This document shows, piece by piece, positions 1 through 12,827 of a stretch of 64,000 nt of DNA (the stretch's first letter is position 1; each line of letters starts with the position of its first letter). The translations under genes were made by a program, and so were the position numbers. Origin of the DNA: Ectocarpus siliculosus (lineage: Eukaryota > Sar > Phaeophyceae > Ectocarpales > Ectocarpaceae); the NCBI GenBank assembly GCA_000310025.1, contig FN649735.1:3230318-3294317 (forward strand), read 5' to 3'. The notes below the pieces were generated by a model. It ran no database searches. It was not told the origin of the DNA and worked only from the letters and a program-made list of their open reading frames with translations.

Positions 1-109
1 CACTAGGTTGCATCGCTGTCTTCCAAGTCCCACGACCACAACACGGAACTCATACACGGTCCTCGGGGACGCACACACACGCGCGCGCAACGCACGACCC
101 GCCGCTCAC

Positions 110-3100
110 CTCAACTTCCGGTCGATCGGGGGCCTCGAACACCACCGGACCGCCCCGAATGCTCCCCGACTCCCCCGTGGTCGTCCTCCAGCACACTTCC
201 ACCCGGCCCAGCGTGTGGCTCCCCTCCCCGAACCCGCCCTCCCCCGCATCGCCCCCCGCCCGCGCATCCCCACGAACGGCGTCCAAATATCCCTCCTTGC
301 CCGGGGGGGGGGGCGTGGTTTCTTCCTTTGGACGCACGGAGTACATCAGCTGGTGACCCTCCTCGGGGCGGAGGAGCACGCGGCCGTCGAAGCGCTCCAC
401 GGCCGTCAGTAGGCAGCGGTCGTCGTGCGGCGGTGCTTTCCCTTCCGCCCCCGCCCCCCCGCCCGGTGACGGGCCCCGTCCGTTCCCCCCGCCACCCCTC
501 CACCAGCGATCTCTCCTCCGAGCCCCCTTCGTCGTCGCGGTACTCGTTCTTACCCCCCCGCTTTCCGCTTCTCCTTCTCCCTGGAGAGGTGGTCTTGCCC
601 CCCCGTCCCTCGCGGTGTCCGCGGTCTCATTGTCCTCGTCCCACGGCGATGCGGCCAGGGGGTCGCCGCCCTCGCCTCCCCCGAGGAGCGACGCCTCCAC
701 CCCGCCCTCCGGGATGAAGTGGCACGACTCTAACAAGAGGTCCATCTACTCGAAAGGAAGAGCGGAGAGGGGAACGGTGATTAGTCACAAATGAACCGCT
801 GTTTCGTGGGGGGGGGGGAGGGGGGGCACTGCTGTGGGAGGGGGAGCACTCGTTCTTGTTGGCTGCAGTAACAAAAAGGCCCTACAATGGTCAATTGCAT
901 CTGAGGTGAGATGAAGCGCCGCCCCTTGCACCATTTACTGGAGTTCTTGTATCCATTCCCACCCTTGTAAGTGCCACTTCCGGTGTGTGTTGCTCGTCGG
1001 GCGATTGATTTATTCTGATTTTTCGTGGTTTGCGTTAGCCATCTCCTGCACGACGTATGTGTAGTCTTTTTCGGCCACAACGTCCCGCGGCATATTTCTG
1101 CTGCTCCGTAAATCTAGTGCCAGCTTCATCACACTCATTCTTCACACGTTAGGGGGCGTAAATGAGGACGGGGAAACTCGTGAAGCGTGCGTAAGATGAC
1201 CAAAAGAAGGGGCTTCTTTCTTCATCTACCCTTCTCTCCGGCAAAAAGCCTTGCGGGTCGACGAGACTGGCCGCGAATAGCAGGTCATGCCGGGGCCCCG
1301 AAAATGGGAACGTCACTTCGAGAATAGACAGGTCACCCAGCACCCCGGCCCTTGATATTTCCAGCCACCAAGACCCTCCTCCGGCCACCAGCAGACACGA
1401 AGATTAGGAACGCGATTTCTGCGATGTCTCTCTCACTCACCTGCGTGGTGTTGACCAGCTGCACCTCCACGAAGGGGCTGCCCCTCACCGCTGTGCAGAC
1501 GGGATTCACGCTCACGGGGTTCATCACCGAGAACCGGTAAAACTTGCGCATGCTGCGCGGCTCAGACCCTTCGGGATCACCGGCCACGTGGTACTTCACC
1601 GTAACCTGTCGCGAGGCGACAGAGAGAGTGAGAGAGAGAGATCAACACAAAGTGCCCCAGAGGAGAAAAAGAAACAGCTGGAGACTCTCAAGGCGCTCGA
1701 CACAGCAACTGCGATAAATAACTGGAGCCCGCTCGCTTGCCAAGGCCTACAGCACGGCGGAAATGTCTCCAATTGCCAAAACAATGCCCACAGCTGGGTG
1801 TCTGCACATCACAACTATTAGCCCACTCCTGCTCAAGCTGGGCACAAAGCAGTTAACAACACGCGACAAAACAACTTCTCCATTCAGTCATTTTCTCCAT
1901 ATATTCCCCCTCCCTCGCTGTCTCTGGCACTCCTTGGGTCGCTCCGTGCTGTGTCTTATCTCTTCAAGTTCTACGCCCTATGATCTGTCCTCTTTGCCCC
2001 TGTCACAGATCAAGCCCCCCATCTCCCATCCCCAACCGTTCGCAGTAAATGTTGCCGTCCCGGGGGTTTGTCTGCTCCTAGAAGGACAGTTGTTATCCTC
2101 TCTTTTCTCACCCTGAGCGTGTGCGTGCCGAGTTCCTCCAGAGTGTGCTCCACGATCATGTCCAGGTTCTCCGAGGGGCTGAGCAGGGGGGCCGGGTTTG
2201 GGCGAGACACGCTCGCACCCCTCGCCGTGCGCCTGTCCTCCAGATCCACCCGGCCCGTCGGGGACTGAAGCTTGGCCGACAGCGACGCGTTAACGAGCAC
2301 CGTCGTCGACATGTGGTTCAGCACGCTATTGGAGAAGGGTAGGAAGACGAACAGCAGTAGGAACGGTTTTGCGGCGAAATATCAAGGGTTTGAAGATAAG
2401 ACTGAACTAGCGGGAAAGTGGATGCAGTGATGGTTACGTGGGGAACCCAGGAGAGGCGCCATGAGAGCAGAGTCCTTTTCTGTTAACGGTGGGTTCTCAA
2501 CAACCATCTGTGCATTGTGCATCATGAGAGCAGCGCGCTTTCCTATAGCACCGCCGGCTCTCAACAACCCGACCTGCTTAGCCCGCATGCAGGTTTAGCC
2601 TGCAGCATGTGACGTTGCCGTTCCCCCGGGCTCTCTACTGCTGCTTCTTCACTGGCACCAATTTCGGGTGGCGAAGTTTCTTGGCGACACAAGGGAAGGA
2701 CACGATTCGCTGCAAGTCTGCTGCTGTGTGTGCGGACAGATTTTGCGGGAGCAATCTACGGAGAACCGCGGGGGGAGTGGAACAAACAGGTAACACCCAG
2801 CACCCACCAGACCACTACCGGAAACACCACATATGACCACATGACAGATGATAGAGCTCTCGAAATATAACACCGGGAATGTGGGCAGGCACCGAGGCCT
2901 CTGATTCACACCAACAGATCGGCGGTATGTTGCGAGCAAACCCTGTAAAACATGTGTTGCTGGCGTACATTAGAAGGTTCCATCTCGGTGTGGGTATGTG
3001 AGCAGATGATGGTGACATGGTTTTTTAGTGTGGGGAGGGGGAGGCCATATGCGTGTCCTCTCGAGGGTAGAGAAGAAGCAATCGCTGCTGCAGCTGCAAA

Positions 3101-3523
3101 AAACTGCGCCGAAGCCATTTTGTTCTACAGCAGTTGTATCTACAAAGGCTGTGTATTGCAAGAGCAGCAAGTATCTCCGCGGTGTACGTGTAGTCGTATA
3201 TACCGCTGGCCTCCCCGGAAAAGGAGCATCAAGATGCCCCAGCTCTCGTCACTTGCTCGGCAACAAAGAAGCCTCGCAAAACCGTACCTGATGTAGGCCG
3301 TGAAAGTCTCGCCGAGGTAGATGTTCCCGAAGCTATCAGGGAGTTTGAGGGCGCTGCTGAGAGCGAAGTCGCCCTCCCCCCTCGTCGATCCCAACGACAT
3401 AGGATCAGAGGGGGTAGCTGCGGAGCAGGGCGGAAGCACTCTGCGACCATCTAATCGGGGCTTGTACAGCCGCATCACGCGCAACGTGGGCTGTTCGCTC
3501 GTATCCGCTGGTGCAGGCGGCAT
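110..3523 (-). CDS. TRAPPC13: TRAPPC13 (TRAPP complex subunit), 3' part beyond window
   Basis: Subunit of the TRAPP vesicle-tethering complex, acting in ER-Golgi traffic and autophagy (family knowledge). Exons on the minus strand: 3288-3523, 2112-2325, 1441-1605, about 1230-1350, 110-745; the gene continues past the left edge. The ATG at 3521-3523 opens the first in-frame stretch. Exon 1 ends with SFGNIYLGETFTAYI, matching the family's NFGNIFLGETFSSYIS. Exon 2 carries VLNHMSTTVLVNASL and ELGTHTLR; exon 3 RKFYRFSVMNPVSVNP and VEVQLVNTT; exon 5 HQLMYSVRP and GRVEVCWRTTTGESG, matching human YLYCLKPK and GKLDIVWKTNLGERG. Splice phases agree except at exon 4, whose upstream junction needs either a GC donor at 1444 or a shifted GT donor. 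Exon 5 has a Gly/Arg/Glu-rich insertion after its first 20 codons. Confidence 0.88.
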
Positions 3524-4072
3524 GGCTCCCCTGGCATCTACAAGCACCAGCAGCTATCGAAGTCTCGTGTGTGTCTTGCTTCGCTTGTCGTGTTCTTGTG
3601 TTGCTTGCCTGGAGGGGCTCTCCAGCCTGCTCATGCCGAACTTTGATCCGCGGAACCCCCGGCGGCGGAACCAAATGGCGAAACGCGAACCAGGCGGAGA
3701 TTTTCCTAGGGAGATCTTTGCGCGAGTGGGACCATGATACCATTCGGTTACGGTAGCTGGGCGACACGTGTGTGCCGGCCTTGGGGCCGAAGGGGTAGGG
3801 GAAGGGGCTGTCGAATCACGATACTTGTCATACCGCGTGCTTTGCTAACGAGGGGGAGGAGACACGATCGTCTCGAGGCCAGATTCGGATCGCCCGTCTT
3901 GGGATAAAATAAGCATCACGATTCCTCCCGGAACACAGCACACAACCCTGTCGGACGGCGAAATTATTAGCCAGAGAGAGCACAGCGGGGCGTTGAGATA
4001 GACAAAGAAATATTTCTACTTCTTGACCACGAACAGCATTGGGTGGCCGCGGGACCCCCTTCACGTCAGACC
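3524..4072. promoter_or_regulatory. Divergent intergenic region TRAPPC13/KATNB1
   Basis: About 550 bases separate the ATG of the minus-strand TRAPPC13 from that of the plus-strand katanin p80 gene, so both promoters and 5' UTRs must lie here. I see no clear TATA box or binding site. Assignment rests only on the head-to-head arrangement. Confidence 0.45.
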
Positions 4073-7000
4073 ATGATTCAACCCGGACCAAGCTCCCTTG
4101 GCTCTTTTGCTGCTTTCAAGGCGCACGAGTTTGTGGCACACGCCGGCAAGACCAACTGCGTCGCCGTTGGGCCGCGATCGGGACAAGTCCTGGCTACCGG
4201 AGGAGATGATAAGGTGCGTGCAGAGAGCACGGCAGCACGCGCCATAGTAGTAACTCCGTCATTCCCCGAAGCTGTTGTTGGACCGTGCGTGCTCGAGCAC
4301 CAACACACCTCGCGGGGAGCTGCAATCTGACAAGTGTAACCCCAAACTTGTGTTGCTAGCAGGTCGCGAGAAATGGTGGGGGAAAATGTCATGAGCGATT
4401 GGCAGAACACGGCGCAATGAGCATACTGACTGCTGTTCTTTTTGGTGTACAAAGTACACAATGTACTGTCTAGTTGTACCCACATGTGATCATTCTCGTT
4501 TGGGTTGTCTCATGACGACGTTGTGACCGGGGCAAGCGTAATATGACATCATGTCTCTAGCGACAGACAATCAGTCATGCACGCAAATAGACCTGTGGGG
4601 AGCCTGCCTGAGTCATATGCATAGTTCTCGCCTTACCATTGTTTGTTCCCCTCACGACCTCGTGTCGAAGTTGACCCATCAATCGGTCTTATGATATTCT
4701 CAAGATAGGCCGTGGCGACCAGGAAAATCTGCTAAACACGGTGAAACCAAGTTCGCCTCGTATCCCTCTTATCCATCGTTTCTGACGGCGGGGACGTTCC
4801 CCATTAGGTCGGTGAAGGGCTCGTCTCACGCCCAAGCGGCCTAGGAAGTCTACCACAACCCGAAACCGCCATAAACTAGTATTTTTCTACCCGATGGCAT
4901 GTAATGTACAGAGCCTGCTTCAAAAGCACAACGAACCAACACATGAGAAGTACTTCCGAGGAAGGGAGGCCATGAAACGACCGGGGATAAGTGGAACGGT
5001 CATGTGGGCACGCTGACTCAGCCATGATCAGGCCGCGGAGTCATCATGGAGACCTCATTCCCCGGGAAAATCTCGTGGCCTTGTCGCCACGACACCATGA
5101 TTCTATGACCTAGCGTGCCCGATGGTTTTCTCACGCGAAAGCGTACGATCGTTGTCCCAATGATGCATGAGGATTGCCAAGATTGTCTACCAAGATTGTC
5201 TGCCAAAACCACGGCACCACACGTAGTCAGGAGAGTACACACAACCACGGTGCAATCTTGCAGCAGATCAGGAAACCATGCCTGGAAAAGTCGGGAATAC
5301 CTGGAAGTGTCTCACATTCCCATGCATACCGGGGGTAGAGTACTTACAGATGTAAACCTTCCTCGGCAAAACCCATCTCGTTAGAAACGTTTGACGTTAT
5401 GTCCATCGCGGTTGACAAATCTGTATGCACTCTAGACTTTCCTTACGAAAGTTCCGAGAAGTTTGCGTCGCATGGGGCATATTTCTAGGCCTACCTCCTG
5501 TTTCTCGGCCAATGGCGGGCGCGAAAGAGGCGGGCGCCTATGGTCAAGACCTCGTCTGTATCGTGCGCACTCCGGGCAAAGCTCCTAGAAAAGCACCGGT
5601 TCCACAAAGGAAGGGCTATAAGCTGTCCCCCGCTGCTCCGTCGCTCATTCTGACACACGTGGCCGCTTCGGGACAGAGAGTAAATGTGTGGCGAATTGGA
5701 CGTGCCAGCAGCATTTGGAGCCTCACGGGAAACAGCTCGGCCATCGAGAGCCTGCGGTTTGATCCCACAGAAGAGTTCCTGGTGAGCGGGAGTGCGGGGG
5801 GTGCCGTAAAGTTGTTCGACCTCAGCGCCGGCAAGATGACCAGGCACTTCCGAGGGCACATGTCCAACGTAACCGTCATCGACTGCGGTAGCTTCGACCG
5901 CCGTTTCGTCACTACTGGTTCGATGGACTGCCAGGTGGGTTTCAGGGCAGATACACCCCACGTTGAGATTGTGAGACTCGTATAAGTATATATTTTGGTG
6001 CTCTTTGGTGAGTAGTGAGCCCCCAATCGTTGACTGTTGGCATCCAGCACCGGCTAGAGAAGCTTTGGTTTGTCATCCTGTCGCCACAGAAAAGTCGGTG
6101 GATTACAGGTGTCGTACCAGCCGTACCTGTGGTCGGCATGTATCACCACGCAGAGGAAGAAACGTCTTACGATATTGTAGGGACTCCTTATTCGAACGCC
6201 TGAAGGCGTTTACCGCGAAGGTCTTGACCTTTCATGTTCGAGTTGACTCCTTCCTATTTTTGCTCCTGTTCAAGTGCAACGGTCGAGTGTGGCCTTTCGG
6301 ACGGAGCCTGAAAGCGAGGCAATCAAACATCACGTTGTCATTGAACAATGTCTGCTCCGACGCGGTGCAGGTTAAACTGTGGAACGTGGAGACGAAGGAA
6401 TGCGCCATGGCGTTCAAGGGGCACAACGCAGAGGCAAGCACTATTTGCAAGAGAGCTCGGTTTAGGAAGTAGGACCATAGGTCCTGTAAGTGCTTCAAGA
6501 GCTCAGAAAAACGAGCCGGGGTCTGAAGCACTCGTATAGGTGCCGTTGCTTTGACCCTCACGAAGATGTAGTCATCCAATATAGTAGTAGCCTGGTCTGC
6601 GACTATCCCGTTCATCCACCGCAAACCTAACATCAGCCATACCTCCGAAAGCGTTTGACTCTAAACGTTCACGGAACTTTGCCCGCACCTCTTGATAACA
6701 CTTCATCCCTTCGGGGTTTCGTCCAAAGCTGAAGACAAATGTGCAGTCGCCACCCTGCCGGGAAGAATTGTGTGCTGAAGTTCTCCGCACACGGTGAGGT
6801 ACCGTCGACTTGCTTCGCGCTTTGCCTTTTTCAGGTCACAGACGTCCAGTTTAGCCCCGACGGCCATATTCTGGCCTCGGCGGCCGCGGACGGACAGGTC
6901 AAGCTGTGGGATCTGAGGGCCGGAAAGCCCATGCACACGTTCCAGGTGAATGGCACCGGTACATAGCCTTGGCGAAGAGGTTTGTTTGGATGGGCCTTCC

Positions 7001-10000
7001 TGGACTGAAGTGCGGGGAGTTAGATTTATTTCGTGTGCAACGATAAATCCCGTGGAACCATGATTTTTCCAGGGTTGGCAATCCTAAACCCGTACGGCCC
7101 AGGCTAGTCATAGCCCTTAAGCAAACGCCACAAAATAAGCTCCTGTTTGATCTCTATGTACTTTCCTTCACCCGTTGACTGTGATTGGTTATCAGGCGAA
7201 CGAAAGCCGAATATCTCGACATCGATCTCATACTATTTCTATGGCTCGGATGTGTCCTCAACCATCGCATTTTCTACGTGATTGCAGTTGGTGCGAAACC
7301 CATCGGTCGGACACCAAATAACGAACAAGTCAGACTCAGACTAGTGCAACGAAGAATTTGATATCATCTTCGATCACCTCTTTCATAGTGTACAGAAGAT
7401 ATAGCCGGTGCAACTCTCAAGCCAGAATATCCTGCGTTCCCACATGCTGATCGTACAACGCAACGCGCGCATGCTCTAACACAACGCTGCCCTGCAGGCG
7501 TGCTCGGGAGCTGTGCGCGCGATTCGATTCAACCCTCAGGAGTTCTTGCTTGCGGTGGCCACGAGCGATCGGACGGTGAAGCTCTACGACATCGAGTTCA
7601 TGGAGCTGTTCTGTCCCACGGCGCCGGATACATGCCCGACCAGGTGGGAAAAACAAAAAATCGGCTGGTAAAGTTCTAGAGGCTGTGTGGTCGCTGACTT
7701 CACGACCGGCATACCTGAGTTCTTTCGCACACTCTACAGATCCGGAATAATGAATGGAAACCTGGTTTTGTATGAGCCGTACAAGATTCATCACGGCGGA
7801 ACAGACTGCCCCCCACATCGTCCTTCGGCGCGCACCGGTGCTCCCAGGGCCACTGCGTTCTCTGCCGGTGTCGCCCCCTAAAACTGATGCCGCCGCTGTT
7901 ACTGTCGCTGCTGCTGCTATTCCAACTGTTCTGCTGCTACCGCAATAAACTATTGCCAAAACTTTACGAGCCCCTTGGTGCCGACCCTGTTTCTTCTTCC
8001 GTACAGGGCGATCACCTTCGACCCAGACGGGCAAAAGATGTACTGCGCCAGCCCTTCCGGCCTGCGGAGGTGGAGCTGGGACAACGACACCGCGTCCGCG
8101 CGGCTGGAGGCCATGGGTGACGTGCCGTGGGGCAAGGTCGGGGCCGGAGCGCTTCACTACAACGCCGACGGCCAACAGGTAGGGCAGTGCTCGAACTTGC
8201 TACTTCATGTTTTGCCTGTTGAGGTGTTCATAGCAATCTCCAGGAAGTGGGCACTCGCTTTCTGTAGAGGACCCTCTATCGACGGCTTCGTTCGCTTCCG
8301 GACACCCCCCAAGGTGGTGTGGCCCACGACTAAATCTCTACCCTTAGGGTCGCAACTTGAGTACCCTGTACCCCATGTTTCTTCAGTGTAATCCGTGCAC
8401 GTAGCGTCTACCCCACCACACCCTCTTTTCTCCGGTCTGTCGACGCCTCACTCTTGCTCCCTTCGCTCCCCCCCTCCACGTCCTCACGTCAGCTCCTAGC
8501 TGCTTCATGCGCCGGTAGCCGGGTTTCCGTTTGGGCAGTCGATTTCGACTCTCGGGACGTTCTCCAGTCCCGATCGCATCACCAACAACAGCAGCAGCAG
8601 CAGACCAGAGACACTTTTGGGTCAGCTACAGCAGCATCAGCAGTAGCAGAAGTCGCATCAGAATCATCGCCCCCACTCGGTACACCGGCGCGAGGGGCAA
8701 CGACAACAGCGACGGAATCCCCCTCCGACCCTTCTTTGTCGACGACGGATAGGGAGTACGGGGATGGCGACGCTAAGGTGCCTGAGGTATAATGAATCCG
8801 GCATCTGGGCCTCTGCTCTAGTCATTATTTATGAAAGAACGATATGATGGAGGGTCTAACCCAAACTCTTTCGCATAGGATACCATGCTGGGTTTCGTTC
8901 ATTCTGGATAAACCGTGACGATGATAGTCGAGAGGGCCGAAACATTGGCTCTAGAGGGAGAGAAGCAAGAAAACATGCTCCTTGCTGAAGGAGTTATTCG
9001 GTAGAAAAACGACGACCAAAAACTCATATCACGGGCCGCCCTTCCACACTCATTGCTAGGCTTACGCTTACCCCGGGCAAAACCACCCCTTCCCTGTTTC
9101 ACCGACAGCAGTCGAGACCCTCGAGGGGTAACACGTTTCCTGCAAGCAGAGACGGGCAGCGCTCCCACAGCCGGGATTCCAAGCCGACGATGGAAAAGGA
9201 AGCAAGCGGCGGCGACGACGGCTCGAGCGGCGGCGGCTGCGCCGGCAACGCCGGCAACGCCGGCATGCCGGCCTTCCAGGTTCTCGGCCGACAGGTGGTC
9301 CTTCTCCCAACCGCCGCCGAGGAAAAAGTGAGGTCTTCTTCCCCGCTGGGGGGCCCAGCCGCCACGCCAGCAGCAAATCCTTCGGGGGTGACGGTAGGAG
9401 GGCCCTCTTCGGCCGTCGGCGGCAGGCTCCAGAACCGACACGCGGCCCGCGCGGAGGCCGTGGCGGCGACGGTCGCCGCCGTTGCCTCCGCCAAGGCCGC
9501 CACCGACGACGCGGTCGCCTCCGTGGCCGGCTCGATCCGTCACCGTAGCGTCGGCACCTCCATCTCGGACACGCTCGTCATCGCCGACGGCGGCACGGCC
9601 GACCAAGCAGACGACAGAGCTGGGGGCAGGGAGCATCGGCCGGCGGCCTGGTCCGAGCCAGCTCCCGGAAAAGATGACGGAGGGAACTACGGCCGTGACA
9701 GCGGCCGGGGCGTTGCCGCGGCCCTGGGCGTGGTTGCCGCCGGCGATCGTCACCGCCTGGGCGGTGAACGGCGGGCGGCGGGGGGAGCCGGCGGCGACGA
9801 CGACGAGTGTAAGTGGCACAAGCGCGTCGCGGGCGCGTTCGCCGGAGTGGAAGGCACAGCGGACGATGAGAAGGGGGTGGAGCGAAGGGGCGATAGCGGC
9901 GGCGACGGTAGCGGCGGCAAGAACCGAGGAAAGCGTACCGCGGATGAAAAAGAGGCGCGACGCGAGGAAGACGGGACGGATAGAGCAGCAAATGCTGGCG

Positions 10001-10386
10001 TGTCTTCGGGTGTCACGCCCCGGTTTACGGTGAACCCTTGGCCCAAAGATTCGCGGGTAGAAGCAGGAGGTAGAATCAGGACTGAGGTACCGGGAGGAGG
10101 ACAAGATTCGCCTCCGCTCTTGGGCTCTCCCGAACCGGCTCCGGCTGCCGCCTCGAACCCAGCTCGAAGCAAGAACGAACCTCCATCTTTCCCGTCTTCG
10201 TCTCGGCGGTCTCCGGACCGCCCTCAACCGAGAGAGAAAACACACGCCGTCGTCACGCGCTCGTCTGCGGTGGGATTTCCTATCACGACGGCCGACGGCA
10301 GCAGTAGCGGTGGCGAGAGCAATAGCCCGCCTGCCCCCTCCGGAGGTTTGCCGCCGGAAGCGCGTAGAGCGGGGGGTGTCAGCGCG

Positions 10387-10418
<32 letters not shown>

Positions 10419-12827
10419 GTCTGGGTCTGAACCCGAGGGTCTGAGTGTTGCCGATATCTTCGGAGGCGGTGGCGGCGGTGATTGTGGTGGTGGTGGTGGT
10501 GGTGGTGACGAACTGGGCATGACGCGTCCTAGAACGGCCACGAGGCGTTGGGATAGACCGGGGCCACCAGGCGACGACGAGGTCATCGCCAAGACGCTGC
10601 TTTCGCGGGCAACCGCGACCTCTACGCTGTCGAATCGGTGAGATAACCGTATGCAGTTGCGTTCGTTACCAACGTGAGGCGAGATGCTTTTCTCCACCCG
10701 ACGAACGTTGTCCAAACAGCCTGTGAATGCAGTACATGAGACTTGCAAACCGTGGACGCGAGTACCTTTCGTCCCAAGGCGCTCCCGCCTCTGCACGCAC
10801 AAACTCTGCTACGAACGATCAGATTGGGCCTATGAACAGATGTTCAACGTCACACAAACTCTTGTCGATTGACCACTTTACTCCCAGTTTTCGTGCCGCT
10901 TGAGCACGTGCGAGACCATGTTCAAGCACTGACCGAATGCTACCCCACCTGCCCCGTCCCGTGCGACAATTGTAGCTTGACTCACCTCCGGATGCTCCGG
11001 TATGGTTGGGCGGACGGCGACGTGTCTGGCACCATCTCGAAGCTGACACGGCTTGAGAGGTAGGTCAGCAGGCAGGTCATACCCGCCAGCCCCCTCCCTG
11101 TAGCGACGCGTGCCACAGGAGCTACAGCGATCCCGAGAAATCGCAGTAGGATTACGGCTGTTTGTTGAACGACAACTCGAAGCCAACGGCAGCGGTTCTA
11201 TGGCACTAGTGTGATGGGCGACACCCCCGGGAGGTCCTTCGTCCATCAATTTTGTCGTAGCCGGTAGCTGGTGAGTCGTCTCATGCTGATATGACGGTAG
11301 CTTCCCCGTAAACACGACCCCTTTATAACCATCTGTACCTGATGTGCTAGTCACCCTGTTCGTCGATTGGTGCACGCAACCTAGGTCCGCCACTGTTGCC
11401 GACGATTCTCCGAGGACTGTGGTGGCGGACTTTCTGTGGGTGGTGCCTCTCGACGGGACTCGGGTGACCCTCGACCACTGCTTGGAGCTGATGCCGCTCC
11501 TGGAGGGGTTGTGGAAGGTGGCTGAACCCCCCGCCTGCTGCCTTCATTCTTGACGACTCGGTTCGCTCCAAAGTAATCGTTCCCTGTGATCGGAGTGTTC
11601 AATCATCTTCGTCCACCTTTTAGCTTCATTGCGGTTCGTGTTAGGGATCTGAAAGATAGCTGTGGCAATAGGGGCGCACCGTACTACCGCAATGGAAAAC
11701 GGTGAAGCACGTAAGGCTCGGGCTAGAATTGTTCCTAGCACTGCGCTTACAAAGCCACTTCGGAGCAGTGAAATTCACGTTGTTTTCCCCCTCATATTTT
11801 CGCTTGAAGGCTCTGACCTCTTCTTTGAAATTCATCCAAGACTATTTCCCACGTGTTGACTGTGCGCAGCTCGATGCGGGCAGTTGTGTCGCCGCGGCGA
11901 CGCGGTGCCTGGAGTCGATCGTGCGACGCTTTGGAGGCTTCATTCGGGACACTCTTGCGGCCCCGGTTGCCGCGGGGAGGGTGGACTTAGCCAGGGAGGA
12001 CAGGATAGCTCGCTGCCGTGAGGCGCACAGGGTGAGTTAGGACGCGACGGAGATTCGGGGGTGCGCGTGGGGGGGTGCGCGTGGGGGGGAGGGGGTGGGC
12101 AAGGGCAAGGTCAAAGACAAGGGGGGAGAGGGGAAACATTGCAAGGGGGTCCCATTTGCCCGAAGGTTTTTCTTTCACAGCTGTGATGTCACAATGTCAC
12201 CGTCAGGGGTCTGATCAGCACGACCCGTCGACACTGCATGCTCCACAGCTCTGAGTTACCTTACCACCAACCAAGATGGATCTGAGCACCCACGCGAAGA
12301 GTGCACGCATGATTTGGGTCAGATTGTAGTGGGTGCCCCCCCGACCTTGTTCCCCGGGTATGAAATGGTGGATATTGGCGAGGTACCGGATTAAGGACTC
12401 GTTCTATCCTGACGTGGCAAGACGCCACCTCCGCCACACCCACTACGAAGACCGAACACCTCCCATCGTGCACGTTCTCCCTGAACTAACACTGTGCTAT
12501 ACTGAGGCTGCGTTGATCACAACTGCCGATTCCCCCAAGCCGCCGTAGCACAAGGCAACACGAATCGAGCGAAAAAAGATTAAATCAAAGTGTTTTCGTG
12601 TCCTCATTCGTGCCGATCATCTGCTTTCTCCGGCCGTTTTCTTCACTGTTTTCCTGCTGTTCGGCGGTGCGCGCAACACGCCCCACTCCACCCCCCCCCG
12701 CTCGAAGGCCTTCATTCGGGGCTATCATCACCTCGAGAGATCCGAAGGGGAGTTCTACGAGGACAGGAGGATAGCGGCCGTGGCGGAACGACTGCGACCC
12801 TTGTTCGAGAGCTACTTCATGTCGTGA
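4073..12827 (+). CDS. KATNB1: Katanin p80 WD40 subunit B1
   Basis: Regulatory subunit of the microtubule-severing ATPase katanin; it targets p60 to centrosomes, basal bodies and microtubules (family knowledge). Exons: 4073-4213, 5677-5934, 6371-6433, 6835-6945, 7498-7643, 8007-8178, 8493-8786, 9109-10637, 10976-11059, 11385-11517, 11870-12031, 12708-12827. All phases agree, giving 1070 aa. Residues 1 to about 315 are WD40 repeats (EFVAHAGKTNCVAVGP, GHMSNVTVIDCGSFDRR, VTDVQFSPDGHILASAAADG, VKLWDLRAGKPMHTFQ). Residues about 885-1070 are the con80 p60-binding domain (NRLTHLRMLRYGWADGDV, RVDLAREDRIARCREAHR). The linker between, mostly exon 8, is over 500 aa of Gly/Ala/Ser/Glu low complexity with an Ala run, so the protein is far longer than human p80 (about 655 aa). 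The intron after 6433 starts with GC. The end of exon 7 could instead be at a GT two codons earlier. Confidence 0.92.

Noticed and set aside
1-745. Plus-strand frames at the left edge
   Set aside because: They lie antisense to TRAPPC13 exon 5, whose minus-strand frame matches the family.
8899-10245. 448-codon open frame on the minus strand
   Set aside because: It is antisense to the GC-rich linker exon of katanin p80. High GC removes stop codons from all frames, and the composition is Arg/Ala/Gly noise.
10888-10975. Extra katanin exon with EHVRDHVQALTE
   Set aside because: It resembles the con80 start, but no acceptor gives the right phase. Splicing 10637 to 10976 restores phase and gives a better con80 match (NRLTHLRMLRYGW).
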